Of a DNA stretch of 64,000 nucleotides, positions 59,109 to 64,000 are shown piece by piece. Origin of the DNA: Daldinia sp. FL1419 (taxonomy: Eukaryota > Ascomycota > Sordariomycetes > Xylariales > Hypoxylaceae); NCBI GenBank assembly GCA_025201765.1, contig MU623344.1, positions 248,001 to 312,000 of the forward strand. The letters are read 5' to 3'. The notes beneath the pieces are model-generated. The model searched no databases. It had not been told where the DNA came from and saw nothing but the letters and a program-made list of their open reading frames with translations. How positions within the stretch are numbered: position 1 is the stretch's first letter; every line of letters starts with the position of its first letter. The translations under genes were made by a program, and so were the position numbers.

Positions 59109-60497
59109 ATGGCTACGGCCGTATCAGATCTCGTTTTCTCGCCGCAGGCAAACCATAATTTCTCCCGCATCCTTAATGATCTTAAAAGATCGAATCTCTC
59201 CATCACCAATCGGCTGCGCTCCGTACGGGAAGATGCAGATTTCGTTTCCGAGGTAGCGGCTGCGTTCGCCCGCCCATTGATTGCTAATGAGCGTTGCGGC
59301 AGCTGGTATATCCACCCCGATAATAAATCTGGTTCCGCTTATTTCAAAAGTACGGATGGACATACGGGTCAGTGGAGGTTCAGTACACGACGGCTTAACC
59401 TCAACTTGTTAGGTATCATTGGCGCAAACGATGGCTGCATTATTGTGGACTCGACGAGGAGAGGCAAAAGAATGCCTGATGCCCTAAGTAAGACGGTTCC
59501 TATCTGGTGTTGCGTCTTGAACCATGTCCTATTCCCAGAAACACCAGAATTTCATGAGCTATATACCCCTCCAAATGCTGTTTCGCAGTCCGAACATGCC
59601 CAAATGGAGGCAAAAATCCCCGAGCATGTGGCTTCGTTGAAGGAGCTTAATATAAATGTGGACGCCTTACGCCAACAGCTGAAGAAGCCACTCAGACCCA
59701 TGTGGGTTACCCAAGAATCGCAGCTTGTCCCGACGGACCGAGTCTTTGACGATTTTCACCCCGTCATCTGCTGCACCAGTTCCCGTCGCGTTCTAGGCGG
59801 CGAGATGAGTGAGGGGGGTTACATTCAGGGTGCCGGTGACGATACCGAGAACTGGGCTCTGGGGTTAACCCCCCCAGTCTTTTGGCGCCATGCGGATGTT
59901 CTTTTATCTACCCCGGAAGCAGATCTGCCTGATTTAGTGCGCTCCTTGGTCTCGGATAGAACCGCCGATGTAGATACCCCAGGCCCCAGGGAAATTGCAC
60001 CATCTTTGTTTGTAAGCTGCTTACCGCTTGGTGAAACACCAGCTTCCTCGTCAACTTGTACAGTGGCTATCTACTCGAAAACTACCGATCCAAAAACTTG
60101 GATTAAAAGCCCGTCGTTCATGGAAGTCGGTATAGGTAAGCACAAGATTGCTAGTCGAAATCTTCGTCTAGCCCTCCCCAGTATCAACGACTTTGCGCGC
60201 CAGTTTCTAGAGCGGAAGCCAGATCCCGATCCCTCGCCGGGAAATATGGATCCGAATATCTCCGAGAAAAAACGGATTCTGATCGCTTGCGAAACTGGCA
60301 AGGACCTGTCAGTCGGGATAGCCCTTGCACTGTTATGTCAGAATTTCGACACCGAAGGTAGCCTCAAGCCCGACCTAGTTTCCGGCCATACCAAAAGTGA
60401 CATAAGAGTCAAACTTAGCCGCATCATGACTTCGTTCCCTGAAGCGAATCCGAGCAGGACAACTTTACAAAGTGTCAATAGCTATCTTATGGGGTAG
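59109..60497 (+). CDS. RIT1: Initiator tRNA phosphoribosyl transferase Rit1
   Basis: The enzyme that adds a 2'-O-ribosyl phosphate to A64 of initiator methionine tRNA, keeping it out of elongation; 462 residues, single exon. An in-frame ATG at 59100 would add three residues; 59109 (MATAVSDLVF) was chosen because the conserved N-terminus starts there as I recall it. Family blocks: SITNRLRSVREDADFV, LIANERCGSWYI, AYFKSTDGHTGQWRFSTRRL, GCIIVDSTRRGKRMPDALSK, VPIWCCVLN, RPMWVTQESQL and FHPVICCTSSRRV. The C-terminal phosphatase-like domain has ILIACETGKDLSVGIALALL (here CETGKD in place of the usual CxxGxxxS loop) and ends SFPEANPSRTTLQSVNSYLM. It fits PF17184 plus PF04179. The length is a little under the yeast protein. 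Confidence 0.93.
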   Translation: MATAVSDLVFSPQANHNFSRILNDLKRSNLSITNRLRSVREDADFVSEVAAAFARPLIANERCGSWYIHPDNKSGSAYFKSTDGHTGQWRFSTRRLNLNLLGIIGANDGCIIVDSTRRGKRMPDALSKTVPIWCCVLNHVLFPETPEFHELYTPPNAVSQSEHAQMEAKIPEHVASLKELNINVDALRQQLKKPLRPMWVTQESQLVPTDRVFDDFHPVICCTSSRRVLGGEMSEGGYIQGAGDDTENWALGLTPPVFWRHADVLLSTPEADLPDLVRSLVSDRTADVDTPGPREIAPSLFVSCLPLGETPASSSTCTVAIYSKTTDPKTWIKSPSFMEVGIGKHKIASRNLRLALPSINDFARQFLERKPDPDPSPGNMDPNISEKKRILIACETGKDLSVGIALALLCQNFDTEGSLKPDLVSGHTKSDIRVKLSRIMTSFPEANPSRTTLQSVNSYLMG

Positions 60498-61847
60498 AAT
60501 CCTGCTTATCGACCGCAATTTGCATTGCTTCCAGTTTGGAACTTTAAGCCTGTGTCGAGACGCCTCCCTAACAACGCTCGCTTCGAGTACTTGGAACTGT
60601 TTGCTCCGGCAAGACTTTCCTAGGACTACGATTTTTTATTGCCTTGTACGACTAGCGCATTCTTAGGGGATGAACGCCGGTAGGCATATATATTATACAT
60701 ACCACCTAATTGAGCGGTAGTGCTATATCCAACAGAGTTATTAGCAGGAAAGCTCTATGGGCGTACCCGTCATTATACATACTAACATTACGAGTATATT
60801 CGTGATCTCAGAATGCCTTGATTGGGTAGCTACATCTCTGTCTCGCATGGGGGTTTTGGCGCCTCGGGATTTGGGGAGATGGAAATATTTGGGTCGACTA
60901 GAAGACGGTTTACCTCACCTTTACGACTCTTGATTTTCTCCCCTATTATTCAACTTCGACTGAAAGAAGAGATCGGCGATTTATCAGTAAACAAGAAAAT
61001 AGTTACGCCGAATAGTCTCCACCGTAGAAGTACCTAAGGAAACCCACAAGAAAAAAACGGTGCCATTGATGTTCGTTCAACCTCGTCACCGAGATATGTG
61101 CGCGCGAAATAACTTATAGGAGGAAGAGGTTTTTAATAAGTATTAGTTTTATGACGCTATTATGTTAATCCGATGTCTTACCTGGCTATTCCTAGACCCG
61201 TACGGCCGAAGGATCCCATGAGGAGGTTTATCCCGCTCTTTAACAGATCTATGTGGTAATGAGCATCGGTCCGTTCCTAGCTCGTGACACCTACTCGAAT
61301 CTTCAAGCCAACCTAGCACCCTTTTCTCTCTTTTTTTGTTTCGGAACACGGAGCCGAGTCGTCTTCGATTCAGAATTGAAACGATTCCTTCAGAGCTTAT
61401 TTTGGCGGAAAATGGAATCCTACGCTCTGTGTCTCGGCCCCGGATTGGTGTTGTGTTTCGAAATCACAGTAAGCCCTAGGAAAATTTGCTATGTAGACGT
61501 ACACAACTCGGTGATCGTCAATCCCGACTAACTGACTGAATTGCGAGACGCCTGTCTCCTGGCTTCATCCTATGTCTCTGAATATACAGGTACTAAGCCA
61601 CATGGCTACTGTGTCTGCGGAATGGACAGGCCCATCTCACATTGTTTATGATGTAGGTTGCATCTCATTGCTTCTAGAAAAGAAAACTTTTATACAAGTG
61701 GATGCGATATCATTGTCGCATGCCTGATCTCTTCGCCTATATTATCTACTCCATCTGCTGTGCACGATTGAGTTTCTCCTGGTTGAGATTTCCGTTCTTA
61801 CGTTACTTAATTACTATCATTCTATTTCTGCTCAATTTACGAAACAG
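60498..61847. other. Intergenic between RIT1 and rhodopsin-like gene
   Basis: Open frames of 60-90 codons occur (for example 61253-61531) but none has recognisable motifs or splice context. No repeat or RNA gene was seen. Confidence 0.55.
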
Positions 61848-63087
61848 ATGCCTCTCTCAGAAAACGCCGTCCCTCTAATTGGCGTTGTTACGCCTTTCTT
61901 AGTTGTGACTCTTTTGACTGTTGGCTTACGGCTTTATGTGCGTGTGACTTTATTGGATAATGCGAGAGTAGACGATTGGCTATGTGTTGGTTCGATGGTA
62001 AGTCCTCGATAGTTAGACTTTGGGAGCAGCTGTCCTAATTACATTCTAGTTGTGTGCGCTTGGAACGTACTTGGCGAATATAGCTGGCAAGTGAATTCGA
62101 TATGTTGGTCTTGATGAATTCTTAGCTGACGTTTTTTTGACTTAGGGGTAGCAGTTGGCTTTGGTAACCCATTGTTATCCATGACTCCCGAACAGAGGGA
62201 TGTAGCTCTGAAGGCAAGTCCCTTAACCCGACTCATTATTACTGATATACTATGAGCTCGATGAAAAAACATATCTAACATCGTCGTAGACTCTGTGGAT
62301 CTCGCCGCCCCTTTGGGGCCTCTCATCTTCCCTAATCAAAATGTCCATCGTAACATCCTACCTACGCATCTGGTCCAGCGACCGCTTTAAGCATATCTGT
62401 TATGCCCTAGTCGTCCTCCTCTCCCTCTTCGGCCTAACGCTCTTCTTCGGTGGCATATTCGCCTGTATACCCATCTCTCATTCCTGGGCCCCTCCCGATC
62501 CAGAATCCCACGACCCAAAATATTGTATGGATCTCCCGACGTTCATGTTCATCACATCGACCCTAAACACAATAATCGACCTAATCGTCCTCGCCATTCC
62601 TATCCCCCTGTTCCTTAAGCTGCAGATATCGCCTAAGCAGCGCGCCGCGCTTACCGCTGTGTTCACGGTCGGCGTTATCGTTTGTATCGCATCTATCATG
62701 CGGCTTATCGCTTTGCGTCAACTACGTTACGATGAGGACCCGTCTGTTAGCGGTCTCCCGTTAGGAATATGGTCCGGCGTCGAGCTTAACTTGGCTATCA
62801 TTTGCGCGTGCCTGCCGACGTTACGCCCGGTGCTTGCTCGCGCGTTTCCGCGCCTACTATGCTACGCGGCTGGTTCCTCGCCGAGCCGACGGGGGGCGAG
62901 TACGATTACCCACGATGGGAACGGGTCATTTCGTATGTATAAATTAAAGTCCGGCGGCGAGGACGGAAAGCTGGGAGATAGCGATGTGGAAATAAGAGCC
63001 ATGAGAGAGAATTTGGTCTTTCCACGTGCGCCGGAGCCCTCGTATTTAGACAGATACAAGAATAAGTCGTATATGGACTTGGATTAA
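61848..63087 (+). CDS. Fungal rhodopsin-like (SAT4 family) 7-TM protein with two GC-AG introns
   Basis: Second member of the fungal rhodopsin-domain family (PF20684 as I know it) in the window, 350 residues. Exons are 61848-61997, 62050-62086, 62146-62213 and 62290-63087. Intron 1 starts GTAAGT; introns 2 and 3 both start GCAAGT and end TAG. Frame continuity leaves no GT alternative for intron 2, and the donors match the strong consensus required of GC introns. The family order is readable: helix 1 with LTVGLRLYVRV, VDDWLCVGSM, SMTPEQRDVALK then TLWISPPLWGLSSSLIKMSI, CIPISHSW, YCMDLPTFMFITSTLNTIID, LIVLAIPIPLFLKLQISPKQ, and ELNLAIICACLPTLRPVL after helix 7. The tail is charged. It converges with the polyketide synthase at the window edge; whether it belongs to that locus is unknown. 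Confidence 0.9.
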
Positions 63088-63699
63088 GTAATAGATAATT
63101 TAATTATCTGAATGTTATTATAATTTAATTTGTCTTAAGACTAAATAATGTTTTCCTTATTATTTTCTTTTCATCCCAATGCTCGCTAACCCCAAAACCA
63201 CCTATTTAGGTCCTTACCTAGGTACTGACCCTGCTGTGGGCACTGCTGCTAGCGAGGCTACCGTCTGGAGCTCTAGGGTTAGGGGCTTCTTGTTGATCAT
63301 GTATTGTACAGTGGGGAGGAGAACCAGCCTCTAAGTTGGAATAAGAGCTACGATACGTTTTATCGATAACTTCAACGGCGCGTTTCAAGAGGGCTATTAA
63401 CTTGTTATTTTCTTCTTGATTAATATTATAACTTCTCGGATAGTAGGTAAGGCATAATCAAGGCTTGAATTATTACGCATTTACTGTGCGACACAAAATA
63501 CTTTGAAAATAACATCATTCCAGAGACTAGTTATTGTTATATAAAACTATAACTACCTTGGTTACTTACCTGCCTACCTATCCTAGGTAGTTACCTATAT
63601 GTGGGACATGTCCATGTTACAAGATCTCGATCAAATGGCCACACTGCCACTCTCTGATACGCACTTCAGGTGCTTGAGATAATGTAAGTTATCTGCGGC
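63088..63699. other. Convergent 3' flanks, palindromic repeat
   Basis: AT-rich spacer between the rhodopsin-like gene and the polyketide synthase. TACC/GGTA palindromes lie at 63205-63225 and 63564-63597. No gene. Confidence 0.55.
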
Positions 63700-64000
63700 T
63701 CATGACCTAGCCTCATCCATATCCGCATTTTCTTCTTTCTCCGCTGAGACTCCGATAAGACTCTTTTCCAATATCAAATTTGCTACCTCTATAATACGCC
63801 TCCCGCCCATAATTTCGAAAACTGCCACATTTGCTTGTAGGTCGCTGTTTATCCAGTTTCTTAGCTCTACTGCCATTAGAGAGTCAACCCCGTAGTCGGA
63901 AAGAGATTTTTCCATCTTTATATCGTCAGGATCGATCGCTAGCGCGTCTGAGAGCTTTCTAGCAATGGCATAGGTAATGAGGTCTTGACGCTCTTCCTGT
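63700..64000 (-). CDS. Polyketide synthase, C-terminal acyl carrier protein (partial)
   Basis: The 3' end of a large biosynthetic gene that begins beyond the right edge. The last 99 residues are an acyl carrier domain: helix 1 (DLITYAIARKLSDALAI), then SLSDYGVDSLMAVELRNW, in which the Ser of GVDSL carries the 4'-phosphopantetheine arm, then VAVFEIMGGRRIIEVANLI. This wording (YGVDSLMAVELRNW with FEIMGG) is typical of the C-terminal ACP of fungal highly reducing type I polyketide synthases. A charged tail of about 20 residues ends at a TGA at 63700-63702. Whether the gene is intact upstream, and its product, cannot be seen. Confidence 0.88.
   Translation of the reverse strand, partial: QEERQDLITYAIARKLSDALAIDPDDIKMEKSLSDYGVDSLMAVELRNWINSDLQANVAVFEIMGGRRIIEVANLILEKSLIGVSAEKEENADMDEARS

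Noticed and set aside
61253..61531. 92-codon plus-strand frame between RIT1 and the rhodopsin-like gene
   Set aside because: No motif, no good upstream context, and similar-length chance frames occur throughout the spacer.
1..64000. CRISPR arrays, prokaryotic operons or phage genes
   Set aside because: Spliceosomal introns and eukaryotic gene families throughout show nuclear fungal DNA; no regularly spaced repeats were seen.

Overview
The window is nuclear DNA from a filamentous ascomycete (Pezizomycotina, most likely a Sordariomycete, perhaps Xylariales). The evidence is the short introns (about 44-120 nt) with GTAAGT-like donors and CTAAC/CTRAY branch sites. Typical Pezizomycotina families are also present: Zn2Cys6 regulator, SAT4-type rhodopsin-like proteins, DUF6594 and a polyketide synthase. 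Short TAGGTACCTA palindromes are scattered between genes. Exon joins were worked out by hand from frame continuity, splice consensus and family knowledge; nothing was searched against a database.

Left part (1-16.5 kb): a Zn2Cys6 transcription factor (+), the 60S biogenesis factor NOP16 (+), a MARVEL-domain membrane protein (-, convergent with NOP16) and a VBA/Fnx1-like MFS transporter (+). Long gene-free spacers with microsatellites lie between them.

Middle part (16.8-38.9 kb): a gene-poor, AT-rich block. It holds three DUF6594-family loci on the minus strand: one intact-looking, one with an unresolved 5' end, and one clearly decayed. It also holds relics of a cytochrome P450 (heme loop kept, I-helix/ExxR region lost) and of a short-chain dehydrogenase (two in-frame stops, each explainable as C to T in CpA, as RIP would make). 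A few further coding-like scraps are also present.

Right part (38.9-64 kb): gene-dense and mostly housekeeping. A cystinosin-like PQ-loop transporter (+), the glutathione-degrading amidotransferase DUG3 (+), a rhodopsin-like protein (-), a GMC oxidoreductase (+), the mitochondrial dynamin MGM1 (-), a pair of paralogous uncharacterised genes (+), the initiator-tRNA modifying enzyme RIT1 (+), and a second rhodopsin-like gene (+) with two GC-AG introns. The window ends inside the ACP domain of a polyketide synthase (-), so a secondary-metabolite locus probably continues past 64 kb.

There is no operon-like organisation. Functional links are few: DUG3 and the cystinosin homologue both touch thiol/cystine metabolism, and MGM1 and RIT1 are independent core genes. 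The most distinctive features are the DUF6594 trio in a decaying block, the tandem paralogous pair at 55.4-58.5 kb, and unusual splicing (a 5-codon first exon in DUG3, GC-AG introns, and a stwintron-like intron in the MFS gene).
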